From Roseiflexus sp. (lineage in GTDB: Bacteria; Chloroflexota; Chloroflexia; Chloroflexales; Roseiflexaceae), in NCBI GenBank assembly GCA_017743475.1, contig JAGHYV010000003.1, forward strand, positions 1 to 64,000: a DNA stretch of 64,000 bases, read 5' to 3'. Each line of letters begins with the position of its first letter. Positions within the stretch are counted from its first letter, which is position 1. Below the pieces are notes generated by a model that was not told the DNA's origin, ran no database searches, and worked only from the letters and a program-made list of their open reading frames with translations. The translations under genes were made by a program, and so were the position numbers. This document shows positions 10,321-18,568 of this stretch, one piece after another.

Positions 10321-10418
10321 TCTCAGTCAGTTCTGGCTTCCCGGTTCTGGGTTCCCAGTTCTGGCTTCCCGGCTCTGATCCTTGGTTCGTAGTTCTTGGT
10401 TCTTAGTTCTTAGCCCTT
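10321..10418. repeat. Heptanucleotide tandem repeat (14 units, inverted)
   Basis: Fourteen 7-nt units such as CAGTTCT, GGCTTCC, CGGTTCT, AGTTCTT run without a phase break and end at the ilvC stop codon. Read on the minus strand they are AAGAACT/AGAACCG, the same family as the tract at 9483-9559, so the two form a degenerate inverted pair around the pseudogene. Confidence 0.85.
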
Positions 10419-11440
10419 CACGCCCCGCCTTCACCCGGTACAACCTCGCGCGGATTGACGAACGGCATCATCCGGCGCAACTCACGCCCCACCTGCTCGA
10501 TAGGATGCGAGATGTCACGGGCGCGGTACGCATTGAAGCGCGGGCGACCATTATGATTCTCTTCGATCCAGTCTTCGGCGAATGCGCCGCTCTGAATATC
10601 CGCCAGTATGCGTTTCATCGTTGCGCGTGTCTCGTCAGTAATGATCTTCGGACCGGCAGTGTAATCGCCCCACTCTGCCGTATCGCTTACCGAATAGCGC
10701 ATATAGTTGAGACCGCCCTGGTAGAAGAGATCGACAATCAACTTGAGTTCGTGCATACACTCGAAGTACGCGACTTCCGGCTGATACCCAGCTTCGACGA
10801 GTGTCTCGAACGCAGCTTTGACCAGCGCCGACACACCGCCGCACAACACCACCTGTTCACCGAACAGATCCGTCTCAGTTTCTTCAGCAAACGTCGTCTC
10901 AATAACACCAGCGCGGGTGCACCCAAGACCACGGGCGTATGCCAGCGCGTCTGCCAGTGCGTGCCCTGATGCATCCTGGTGCACAGCAACGAGCGCTGGG
11001 ACACCGCCGCCCTGCGTGTAGACTTCGCGTACCCGGTGACCGGGCGCTTTGGGAGCGACCATGCTGACATCGACACCCGTTGGCGGCACGATCTGTCCGA
11101 AGCGAATGTTGAAGCCATGTGCGAACATCAGTGTCTTACCGGGCGTCATGAATGGACCGATCTCGTCGCGGTAGATCGCCGCCTGCGCCGTATCAGGGAG
11201 CGCTAGCATGATGATCTGCGCTTCTTTTGCAGCATCGGCGACAGGCAGCACCTTTAGCCCCAACCCTTCCGCCTTGCTCCAGCTCTTCGAGCCATGATAA
11301 AGACCGACAACAACATCACAACCGCTGTCCTTCAAATTCAGTGCGTGCGCATGCCCCTGGCTGCCGAACCCGATGACAGCGATGGTCCTTCCGGCAAGGC
11401 GAGAAAGGTCGGCGTGGTTTTCGTAGTAAATATTTGCCAT
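10418..11440 (-). CDS. ilvC: Ketol-acid reductoisomerase
   Basis: Isomerises and reduces acetolactate or acetohydroxybutyrate to the dihydroxy acids of the valine and isoleucine pathways, using NADPH and magnesium. This is a class I, 340-residue protein. It has the Rossmann motif [17 protein letters not shown] (about residues 20-36), [12 protein letters not shown], and the metal-binding helix [17 protein letters not shown] of the knotted domain. The start [12 protein letters not shown] fits the family; the track ORF is 28 codons too long. It lies 89 nt downstream of ilvN, with a stem-loop in the gap. Confidence 0.95.
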   Translation of the reverse strand: MANIYYENHADLSRLAGRTIAVIGFGSQGHAHALNLKDSGCDVVVGLYHGSKSWSKAEGLGLKVLPVADAAKEAQIIMLALPDTAQAAIYRDEIGPFMTPGKTLMFAHGFNIRFGQIVPPTGVDVSMVAPKAPGHRVREVYTQGGGVPALVAVHQDASGHALADALAYARGLGCTRAGVIETTFAEETETDLFGEQVVLCGGVSALVKAAFETLVEAGYQPEVAYFECMHELKLIVDLFYQGGLNYMRYSVSDTAEWGDYTAGPKIITDETRATMKRILADIQSGAFAEDWIEENHNGRPRFNAYRARDISHPIEQVGRELRRMMPFVNPREVVPGEGGA

Positions 11441-11463
11441 AGTCGTGTTGCATTCTCCTACCG

Positions 11464-11518
11464 GGGCGCAGCAGTCGTCCCCGGTCGTCAGCATCTTGAT
11501 TGGGCGACTGCTGCGCCC
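11464..11518 (-). promoter_or_regulatory. Perfect 14-bp stem-loop between ilvN and ilvC
   Basis: GGGCGCAGCAGTCG at 11464-11477 is exactly complementary to CGACTGCTGCGCCC at 11505-11518, with a 27-nt loop. It occupies most of the ilvN-ilvC gap. There is no following U-run on the minus strand, so it more likely stabilises or processes the mRNA than terminates it (inference). Confidence 0.55.
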
Positions 11519-11529
11519 TATCACTCTGC

Positions 11530-12072
11530 CTAATTCATCACCGGTACGCGCTCGGCATGTCCGTTGGCGTTCTCGACGTACTCTTCCGCGTTATGCCCGC
11601 GTGCACCGCGCACCATCGCGATTCGCCCCGTGCGCATCATTTCTTTAATGCCGTAGGGACGGATCACATCGACAAAGTTTTGCACCTTGGCTGGTGACCC
11701 AGTCATTTCGATCACCATGGTATTGGCGCCGACATCGACGATCTTGGCATCGAACACTTCGGTGAGGGCAACGATCTCTGGGCGTTTTGATGGCGGCGCA
11801 TGCAGTTTCATTAGCGCCATTTCGCGTTCGACGATTGGATCATTAGTGACATCGCTCACCTTCAACACTTCAATCAGGCGGTAGAGTTGCTTGACCACCT
11901 GTTCGACATCCTCCCACTCCACAACGATTGTCATCCGGCTGACGCCAGGAGTTTCGCTATGACCGACAGCCAGGCTTTCGATGTTGTATCCGCGCCGTCG
12001 GATGAGCCCGACCACCCGACTCAGCACGCCGGGGCGGTCCTGCACGAGTGCGACGATAGTATGTTTTTTCAT
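11530..12072 (-). CDS. ilvN: Acetolactate synthase small (regulatory) subunit
   Basis: Regulatory partner of IlvB that confers valine feedback. The 180-residue protein has an N-terminal ACT domain ([20 protein letters not shown], about residues 3-75) and the C-terminal ALS_ss-C domain with [19 protein letters not shown]. The start [10 protein letters not shown] at 12072 is preferred to the ORF nine codons longer. It follows ilvB by 46 nt on the same strand and precedes ilvC. Length and domain layout match the IlvH/IlvN long form with two domains. Confidence 0.94.
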   Translation of the reverse strand: MKKHTIVALVQDRPGVLSRVVGLIRRRGYNIESLAVGHSETPGVSRMTIVVEWEDVEQVVKQLYRLIEVLKVSDVTNDPIVEREMALMKLHAPPSKRPEIVALTEVFDAKIVDVGANTMVIEMTGSPAKVQNFVDVIRPYGIKEMMRTGRIAMVRGARGHNAEEYVENANGHAERVPVMN

Positions 12073-12118
12073 AATCGTTCCTTTGTTGCGTTTCAGCAAG
12101 ATGAGCTGTTCCGCCAGT

Positions 12119-13864
12119 CTATGATCGATGCGGCGACTCCAGGATCATTTCGCTGATGCTCTTGTTCTGCGGCACCATCGGGAACACATTGACTTCACGC
12201 TCGACGCGGAAGTCGATCAGCACCGGTCCATCGGTAGCATACGCTTCTTCGATGGCTGCCTCGACCTGACTGGTGTGCTCGACGGTGATCCCCTTCCAAT
12301 AGTACGCCTCCGCCAGTTTTGCGAAGTCGGGACCAGAGAGGGGCGTGCCACTGTAGCGCTTGTTCTCGAACAGTTCCTGCCACTGGCGCACCATGCCCAG
12401 GTAGCCGTTGTTGATAACTGCGATCTTGATATTCTTGATCCCTTCCTGCACGATGGTCGCCATCTCCTGATTGGTCATCTGGAAGCCGCCATCGCCGCAG
12501 ATCACCCAGACTGTATCATTCGGATGGGCAATTGCAACGCCGAGCGCTGCTGGCACGGCAAAGCCCATAGTTCCTGCGCCACCGGAGGTGATATGGGTGC
12601 GCGGGCGGTACCAGTCGATCAGCTGCGCAGCCCACATCTGATGCTGACCGACATCGGTGACGACGCGGTAGTTGCCGCGACTGTTGAGCGCCTTTGTCAG
12701 AGCTGCATACACATCGTGCGGCGGCAGACTCATGTTCTCAGTGTCAGCGCGGTTGAGATATTGCTGCTTCGGTTGGTGCTTCGCCTGCATTTCGCGAATA
12801 TGCTCCATCCAGTCGGAAGCATGCCCATGCAGTTCGGCAAACGCCTCGTTATCAGGCGGGAACTCATTGAGAAATGCCTGCAACGCCAGGCGTGCATCGG
12901 CAACGATTGGCACGGTGACTTTGACGTTCTTGCCGATTTCTGAGGGATCGATATCAACGTGGATGACTTTCGCGTTAGGGGCGAAGGTGCTCGCCTTGCC
13001 GGTCACCCGGTCATCGAAACGCCCGCCAATGTTGAACAGCACATCGCACTCCTGAATAGCGCGATTGACGTGCACCCAGCCATGCATGCCCGGCATCCCA
13101 ATGCTGAGCGGATGGTCTTCGGGGAAGGCGCCAATCCCGTGGAGAGTGGTGATCACCGGGATGCGGGTGCGCTCGGCGAAGGCGCGCAGTTCCTCGACAG
13201 CGCCAGACATGATGATCCCGTGACCAGCAATGATCAGCGGTTTCTTCGCGCTCAGGATCAGTTTGATCGCTTCGCGCACTTGCTTGAGATTGGGGCGATA
13301 GTTCGGCTTATAGCCAGGGAGATCAAGTTTGATATTCCAGTCGGGGACGATTGTGGCCTGCTGGGCGTCCTTGGTCACATCGATCAACACCGGACCGGGG
13401 CGCCCGGTAGTAGCGATATAGATCGCTTCTTCGAACACGTAGGGCAGGTCTTCCGCGCGTTTCACCAGATAATTGTGCTTGGTGATCGGCATGGTAATGC
13501 CGGTAATGTCGGTCTCCTGAAAGGCGTCCTTACCAAGCACATGCGACGCGACCTGTCCGGTAATCGCCAGAAGTGGCACACTGTCCATCATTGCGTCGGC
13601 GATGGGCGTCACCAGATTGGTAGCGCCGGGTCCGCTGGTGCCGATACACACGCCTAGCCGACCAGTAGCGCGCGCATACCCTTCGGCAGCGTGTCCCGCA
13701 CCCTGTTCGTGGCGACAGAGCACGTGGCGCAGTTTATCACGGTACTCCCACATCGCATGGTAGAATGGCATGATCGCGCCACCGGGGATGCCGAACATCA
13801 CTTCAACCCCGTTGCGGATCAGTGCCTCACACATCACCTGAGCGCCGGTGCGCTTTTCGGACAT
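12119..13864 (-). CDS. ilvB: Acetolactate synthase large (catalytic) subunit
   Basis: A thiamine-diphosphate enzyme making 2-acetolactate and 2-aceto-2-hydroxybutyrate, the first shared step of valine and isoleucine synthesis. The 581-residue protein has the N-terminal MFGIPGGAIMPFYHAM and catalytic-glutamate region HEQGAGHAAEGYARATG, a central FAD/rhodanese-like domain and the C-terminal TPP motif starting GDGGFQMTNQEMATI, with NNGYLGMVRQWQ. GGAGGAAACAG gives a strong ribosome site at the ATG. It is the first gene of ilvBNC and lies downstream of the leader/attenuator at 14117-14331. Related TPP enzymes are excluded by the paired ilvN. Confidence 0.96.
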   Translation of the reverse strand: MSEKRTGAQVMCEALIRNGVEVMFGIPGGAIMPFYHAMWEYRDKLRHVLCRHEQGAGHAAEGYARATGRLGVCIGTSGPGATNLVTPIADAMMDSVPLLAITGQVASHVLGKDAFQETDITGITMPITKHNYLVKRAEDLPYVFEEAIYIATTGRPGPVLIDVTKDAQQATIVPDWNIKLDLPGYKPNYRPNLKQVREAIKLILSAKKPLIIAGHGIIMSGAVEELRAFAERTRIPVITTLHGIGAFPEDHPLSIGMPGMHGWVHVNRAIQECDVLFNIGGRFDDRVTGKASTFAPNAKVIHVDIDPSEIGKNVKVTVPIVADARLALQAFLNEFPPDNEAFAELHGHASDWMEHIREMQAKHQPKQQYLNRADTENMSLPPHDVYAALTKALNSRGNYRVVTDVGQHQMWAAQLIDWYRPRTHITSGGAGTMGFAVPAALGVAIAHPNDTVWVICGDGGFQMTNQEMATIVQEGIKNIKIAVINNGYLGMVRQWQELFENKRYSGTPLSGPDFAKLAEAYYWKGITVEHTSQVEAAIEEAYATDGPVLIDFRVEREVNVFPMVPQNKSISEMILESPHRS

Positions 13865-14116
13865 CTGTTTCCTCCCTTTCTCTGAAATGATGACCCAGTC
13901 GTTTCAGATAGCGTTGCGTTGCTGCTCTGGTTTTTTGTCCGGCCAGCGCCTGATGTGCAACACACTCGCAAGCGCAGGCATCGCCGTCATCGGCGCCTGA
14001 TTGCGCATCAGTGGCGCATCAGCGACTTCTCTGTCGCTTACGGGGACTGGTCAGATTTCGACCGTGACCGGCAACGGGCGCGCGCGTCGTTGCAACGTCG
14101 TATGACCCCTAAACAA

Positions 14117-14146
14117 GAGCCCCTCCCGTGAGTTTGGGAGGGGCTC
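14117..14146 (-). terminator. Attenuator terminator hairpin of the ilvBNC leader
   Basis: On the minus strand GAGCCCCTCCC pairs perfectly with GGGAGGGGCTC around an 8-nt loop and is followed by TTGTTT. It lies 250 nt before ilvB and about 50 nt after the leader-peptide stop. Its 5' arm is partly shared with the antiterminator stem formed with 14184-14193, so only one can form. Confidence 0.85.
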
Positions 14147-14193
14147 GTTCGTGTCGTTGTATTGTGCATCTTGCCGCGTGCTACCTCCCAAAC
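14132..14193 (-). promoter_or_regulatory. Antiterminator stem of the ilvBNC attenuator
   Basis: Minus-strand GTTTGGGAGG (14184-14193), starting 2 nt after the leader stop, pairs perfectly over 10 bp with CCTCCCAAAC (14132-14141), which includes part of the terminator 5' arm and its loop. A ribosome stalled in the Leu/Ile codons would leave the first arm free and favour this stem. A ribosome reaching the stop would cover it and allow termination. Confidence 0.8.
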
Positions 14194-14195
14194 GC

Positions 14196-14267
14196 CTATA
14201 AGCCCGTGATAATAATCAGGGCTACAAGGATAAGGCTAAGGAGGAAGCTGGCGTTTTGTCGGTTCAT
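14196..14267 (-). CDS. ilvBNC attenuation leader peptide
   Basis: A 23-codon ORF, too short for the track, starting MNRQNASF and continuing LLSLILVALIII before a TAG stop. Eleven of 23 residues are branched-chain (6 Leu, 4 Ile, 1 Val), the pattern of classical amino acid attenuator leaders. It begins about 34 nt downstream of a sigma70-like -10 box and ends two nt before the antiterminator arm, the spacing expected for ribosome-position sensing. No strong Shine-Dalgarno is visible. It could be read as a small hydrophobic peptide, but the flanking alternative stems make regulation the better explanation. Confidence 0.82.
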   Translation of the reverse strand: MNRQNASFLLSLILVALIIITGL

Positions 14268-14301
14268 AGGGATTGCATTTGTTGCATTGGTACCGCTTGT
14301 G

Positions 14302-14331
14302 AGTATATCCGAAGAAGCGTGCATTTGTCAA
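14302..14331 (-). promoter_or_regulatory. Promoter of the ilvBNC leader
   Basis: On the minus strand TTGACA (14326-14331) and TATACT (14302-14307) are separated by 18 nt, a near-consensus vegetative promoter. Transcription would start around 14295, just ahead of the leader peptide. Confidence 0.75.
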
Positions 14332-14467
14332 GTAGGGTTGAACGTTGGGATGCAGTCATTAATTGACAAGAAGTTGAGTGCTCCGCCCCAATCGCCTCTC
14401 ACCGCAACCATTTGTAATCTAATGATGAGCGCACGCCGAATGATCCAGCGACCGCACAGAGCGGTTC

Positions 14468-15740
14468 GTGCAGCAGATAACCGACCAGATGACGCGCCTG
14501 ATGCAGACCCTGAGCAACGGGGTGCGGGCCGAACCACGTCCTCTGCAGGAGATCGAAGCCTGGACTGTGCGCGTGCCTCACGATCCGGGCAAGAGAACAC
14601 TCTCGTGCCGCTTGCTGCATACCCGTTCCGCGCCTAATGCGCCTGCACTGTGGCTACACTGCGCGCTATATCCGCATGCGTCTGACCACTATTTGTGCTC
14701 GGGCGCGCGACGCTAGAGTGATCGCTCGCTTGCTGCCCGCGATGCGGGACGTATCATGCACCGCTGAATGCTTGGCTCCTGATTACGGCTGGCAGTTTCC
14801 ATCGCGGTCGGCACGAACTGCGTGCCCTGCTGGGCACCATCCAGGATGCGTTCGCTCAGGCGACAACGGTGCTCGAATGCCTCAGCCTTGTCCAGGTTTG
14901 TTCCGAAAGTGTGCGGGCCGTGACCAAGGATCTCAGTGCGGCGCTCGCCGACCACGAACGTGAACGCGGCGACCATGGCCCAAATCAGCGGAACTGCTCT
15001 CAGGGTGGAAGGAGATCGAGGTCAGCTGCGGGTCCACTACTCGAGCGCCTGTCCCGCGCTGGCGCCCGGCAATGCTTGCTGTTCAGGACGAGAACCAGCG
15101 CTCTCGCCCGGTGCTGACCAATGCCACAACTTCGGCTGATGGCTATGGGCGGAAGCATGTTAGCGTAGGATGACCGACCAGACCGAGATCGTCGTGCTGA
15201 TAGTGCGCACCGGACGTGGAACCTGGTCATGGAACACTTCCCGCATGCCTCCGTATCCTGGAGGTATCATGCCTGTCAGGACGTCTGGCAGGCAGCAGCG
15301 ACGATTGCTGGTGAAGCAAGCGATCTGCACACGCCGTGGGTGCACCAGCATCTTGATGCACCGTGGGATGGGCAGGTGACCGACGTGCTGGCAGCGCCAG
15401 CACTGTATTGCGTCAGGGGCGAAGGGAGGGGCGGATGCCCTGAGCTCTTTTACGACCTATCAGACCAACGAGACGTGGTTCACGCCCGTCTACAATGAGG
15501 GGCGAACGCCCTGAGCTCTTTTTACGATCCATCAGACGCCGATGGACAATCCCGCCTACCGCGCCCGCGGCTTGCCGATCAGCAATGGGACGGTCGAGGG
15601 CGCCTGCGAGCGACTGGTGAGTGCGCGGCTCACGCGTGCAGCCATGATCTGGGAATCAGGAAGGGACGGAAGCGGTGGCGGTAGTTCAGGCCTGGTGAAA
15701 GAGTGACTGGTGGGAAGTGTCCATGCGTTTACAGGTGTCA
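14468..15740 (+). pseudogene. Decayed ISKra4-like transposase
   Basis: Pieces in several frames line up in the order of an ISKra4-family transposase. They are an N-terminal QQITDQMTRLMQTLSNG, a middle SLVQVCSESVRAVTKDL, then VMEHFPHASVSWRYHACQD with WVHQHLDAPWDGQVTDVLAA, and a C-terminal AYRARGLPISNGTVEGACER followed by VAVVQAW-stop-KSDWWEVSMRL. Multiple frameshifts and stops mean it is not functional. An internal near-direct repeat (15426-15465 and 15497-15537) has disrupted it further. IS ends and target duplication were not identified, so the boundaries are approximate. Confidence 0.68.
15426..15537. repeat. Imperfect direct repeat inside the transposase remnant
   Basis: Two copies of about 40 nt sharing GAGGGGCG, CCCTGAGCTCTTT and TACGA, at 15426-15465 and 15497-15537. 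The second copy has one extra T in the T-run and a few substitutions. It looks like a local duplication within decaying DNA. Confidence 0.7.
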
Positions 15741-15918
15741 CCTCAGCGTTCCTATCAACGGCAAGTCGAGTCGGCTGAGGCCTGACAATTCATGCTCGCA
15801 TCCAAAGACAGTAACGGCTCACATCTGGGTAGCACATGCGTGGAGGCGAGAGCGTCCCGCCATCGCCGCATCTGCGAGGGCAAGGTGCCCTTGATTCTAG
15901 GAGAAGTGTGAGCACTTA

Positions 15919-15949
15919 CAAAAGACGAAAAGCGGCGCACTGCGCCGCC
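15919..15949 (-). terminator. Terminator after the Gfo/Idh gene
   Basis: On the minus strand GCGGCGCA and TGCGCCGC form a compact hairpin (15932-15948) followed by TTTTCGTCTTTTG. It lies about 30 nt past the stop of the dehydrogenase gene and ends the glycan transcription unit. Confidence 0.75.
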
Positions 15950-15979
15950 TCGTCCGATACGTCAGGAATATCCATTCAT

Positions 15980-17065
15980 CTAGGCGACTGCGCCTGCTTC
16001 CATTTCGGCAAGGTAACGACGACGCGGTTGCAGCGGTTTCCAGATCTTGCCATGTTTATCGACCGCGTACAACGTCTCGCCATACGCGCCAGACTCAATC
16101 AGTTTCCGCGCGACCATAAGCGCCAGCAGCGCATCTTCTGGACGCACTGGCGGTGGTCCGCCGCTTCGTACCGCTGCTGCAAAGGCGTCGAGTTCAGCGC
16201 GCAGCGGTTCTTTCTTGTTGACTTTGAAACGGATCATACGCCCTTCGGTGACACCCATCAGTGCTGCTTGTGGCCATTCCGCTCCGTATGGCGCCAGATC
16301 GTTCTCGTAGAGTGTCAGATCCTGGGTGATATAGTTTGCAACGAACATCCCACGCTCGCCAATGACCGAAAGTTCACGCACTTTGTTGGGCGACAGCCAG
16401 TTGATGTCCAGCATGCCGATAATGTCGTTCTCGAAACGCAGGACGGCTGAGAGCAGATCTTCATGCGCAGTGTGCAACCGGCGCCCAATCTCCGCGTGCA
16501 ACTTGATCACGATCGAGTCAGTCAGGTAGTGCATAACGTCGAGGTCGTGTGTCGCCAGGTCGATGACAACGCCAACATCCTTGATACGGCTGGGGAACGG
16601 ACCAATGCGTCGCGACGTAATCTGGTACACACGCCCCAATGCGCCATGTTCGAGTTGTCCTTTCAGGGCAATAATTGCCGGGTTGAATCGCTCGATATGG
16701 CCAACAGTGAGCAAGACGCCCATTTCATGCGCAAGTGTGATCAGTTCAGCACCCTGTTGAACGGTTGCTGCAATTGGTTTTTCGACCAGCGTTGCAATCC
16801 CTGCCCGCAACGTGTCGCGGGCCACTGCAAAGTGATGCTCAGTTGGCGTCGCAACCGATACCAGATCGAGTTGTTCGCGCTCGAGCATCTCGCGATAGTC
16901 GGTATAACCACGTACCCGGAAACGCTGAACCGATCGCGCGACGGCATTTGGATCGACATCGGCAATTGCGACCAGCTCGACATCGTCCATTTCAGAGTAG
17001 ACGCGAGCATGATTGAGACCCATGATCCCTGCGCCAATCAGTGCTGCTCGAAGTATGTCTGCCAT
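15980..17065 (-). CDS. Gfo/Idh/MocA-type sugar-nucleotide dehydrogenase
   Basis: A 361-residue NAD(P)-dependent oxidoreductase. The N-terminal Rossmann domain has ALIGAGIMGLNHARVY, IADVDPN and the conserved VEKPIA (about residue 97). The C-terminal domain contains VGHIERFNPAI and DLATHDLDVMHYL. The latter motifs are typical of WlbA-like UDP-N-acetyl-glucosaminuronate or related 3-dehydrogenases, but the exact substrate cannot be assigned. It is last in a unit with a glycosylphosphotransferase and a FAD oxidoreductase and has a clear terminator after it, which suggests a role in making a modified sugar for a surface glycan. Confidence 0.85.
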   Translation of the reverse strand: MADILRAALIGAGIMGLNHARVYSEMDDVELVAIADVDPNAVARSVQRFRVRGYTDYREMLEREQLDLVSVATPTEHHFAVARDTLRAGIATLVEKPIAATVQQGAELITLAHEMGVLLTVGHIERFNPAIIALKGQLEHGALGRVYQITSRRIGPFPSRIKDVGVVIDLATHDLDVMHYLTDSIVIKLHAEIGRRLHTAHEDLLSAVLRFENDIIGMLDINWLSPNKVRELSVIGERGMFVANYITQDLTLYENDLAPYGAEWPQAALMGVTEGRMIRFKVNKKEPLRAELDAFAAAVRSGGPPPVRPEDALLALMVARKLIESGAYGETLYAVDKHGKIWKPLQPRRRYLAEMEAGAVA

Positions 17066-17079
17066 AGCATCGCTCCCCG

Positions 17080-18546
17080 TCAGTAAGCTCCGCGACCGGT
17101 CAGCATCGCTGGTATCGTCTGGAAGAGTATTTGCAGATCCAACCAGATGGTGTGATTGCGGATGTAGTGCATATCAAGGCGCACCCGATCTTCGTAGGAG
17201 AGATCACTCCGACCGCTCACCTGCCACAGACCGGTCAATCCCGGCTTTACGGTCAAGAGGTTGTGTTGCCATTTACCGAACTTTTCCAGTTCCTGGCGTG
17301 TAATCATGCGTGGACCGATCAGGCTCATCTCACCGCGGAGTACGTTGACCAGTTGCGGCAGTTCGTCGAGACTGTACTTGCGCAGGAATGCGCCAATCCT
17401 GGTCACGCGCGGGTCATCCTTCAGTTTGCCGTGCTCCTCAAGTTCGCGTTTCTGTTCCGGAGTAAGCAACCGGTCGCCATCAACGTGCATGGTGCGCAGT
17501 TTGAAGGCATCGAATTCACGCCGTCCTTGACCTATCACCCGTCGCCGGTATATAACTGGACCGGGAGAGTCGCGCTTGATCAGGTATGCGACAACCAGGA
17601 AGAAGGGAAGCAGGATAATCAACGCGCTTGCCGCGATGACGTAATCGAGCACCGTCTTGGCCACCAGATTCATGCCAGTAATGCGGGTTTTGTTCAGCAC
17701 CAGCAGCGGTACGAACCCCTCTTCGCGCACCCGCACGCCGGTTGTCAGTAACTCGAACAAGCCCGATGCCAGGCGCACCTCAACATCCTGAAAGGTATCG
17801 AGCGTGCTGTAGAGGGAAAGCAACTGCTCACGCATCATAGCAGTATTAGCGACAATGACCGTATCAATGTCGTGGAGGCGGATCTGCAGTGCAAACGATG
17901 CTGACGTGCTCAACACTGGCACACCGGGAATTGGCTCGCTTCCCACAGGAAGGTAGTCATCGATGAACCCGATGATATGCGTGCCACTGACTTTTGCTGA
18001 TCGCAACTGCTCGGCAATTGCGATCCCTTCCGGGTTTGCGCCGATGATCAGAGTGCGATCCACAAACCGCCCGGCCTGGCGCTGCGCATAGACAAAACGG
18101 CGTACCATAAATCGTCCCATTATGCCGCAGGCAACCAGCAATCCCCATGACAGGAGCAGAAAGCCACGCGCAACGACAAACTCTGGGAACAGGAAACTGA
18201 CGACGATGACCAGTAACATTCCTGTTGTGACAGCATTGAACATGCGAGCGTACTCGGTTGAGCCGCCAAGCAGGTTGGTCGGGTTGTACAGCCCATAGAT
18301 GCGGAACAAAACGAGATACACCGGGGTCATTGCCAGCACGACGGCGGCGTAGAATTGCGGATTAACCCATCCTTCATTGAAGAATGGCAGTCCGCTCCAG
18401 AAACGCACTGCATACGCTATTGCGAAACTGGTCAACACGATCAGAATATCGTTGAGAACCAGCACGCTAAGCAGAAACCGTCGATCAACGCGACGGGTGC
18501 TGCTTCGTGGCTTTGTAGCGGTTGCAATCCCTTCGTAGATAGCCAT
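17080..18546 (-). CDS. Polyprenyl glycosylphosphotransferase (priming sugar transferase)
   Basis: Moves a sugar-1-phosphate from a nucleotide sugar to a membrane polyprenyl phosphate, starting glycan assembly. The 488-residue protein has four N-terminal membrane spans (to about residue 145) and a Rossmann-like middle domain (TLIIGANPEGIAIAEQL). A further span precedes the bacterial sugar transferase domain, with KRDSPGPVIYRRRVIGQG, FKLRTMHVDGD, RKYSLDELPQLVNVLRGEMS and the end motif KPGLTGLWQVSGRS. AGGAGAG supports the start at 18546 (MAIYEG) rather than 18567. It lies 14 nt upstream of the Gfo/Idh gene. The sugar specificity (galactose, glucose or other) cannot be read. Confidence 0.92.
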   Translation of the reverse strand: MAIYEGIATATKPRSSTRRVDRRFLLSVLVLNDILIVLTSFAIAYAVRFWSGLPFFNEGWVNPQFYAAVVLAMTPVYLVLFRIYGLYNPTNLLGGSTEYARMFNAVTTGMLLVIVVSFLFPEFVVARGFLLLSWGLLVACGIMGRFMVRRFVYAQRQAGRFVDRTLIIGANPEGIAIAEQLRSAKVSGTHIIGFIDDYLPVGSEPIPGVPVLSTSASFALQIRLHDIDTVIVANTAMMREQLLSLYSTLDTFQDVEVRLASGLFELLTTGVRVREEGFVPLLVLNKTRITGMNLVAKTVLDYVIAASALIILLPFFLVVAYLIKRDSPGPVIYRRRVIGQGRREFDAFKLRTMHVDGDRLLTPEQKRELEEHGKLKDDPRVTRIGAFLRKYSLDELPQLVNVLRGEMSLIGPRMITRQELEKFGKWQHNLLTVKPGLTGLWQVSGRSDLSYEDRVRLDMHYIRNHTIWLDLQILFQTIPAMLTGRGAY

Positions 18547-18568
18547 CCGCGACTCTCCTGTGTACATT

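Noticed and set aside
9483-10418. CRISPR array
   Set aside because: Repeats are 7-nt degenerate tandem units without spacers, not 24-37-nt repeats with unique spacers.
12128-12943. 271-aa plus-strand ORF opposite ilvB
   Set aside because: Antisense shadow of ilvB, which is certain from TPP and FAD motifs.
13865-14331. T-box riboswitch upstream of ilvB
   Set aside because: No T-box consensus or specifier loop was seen, while a leader peptide with competing stems explains the region.
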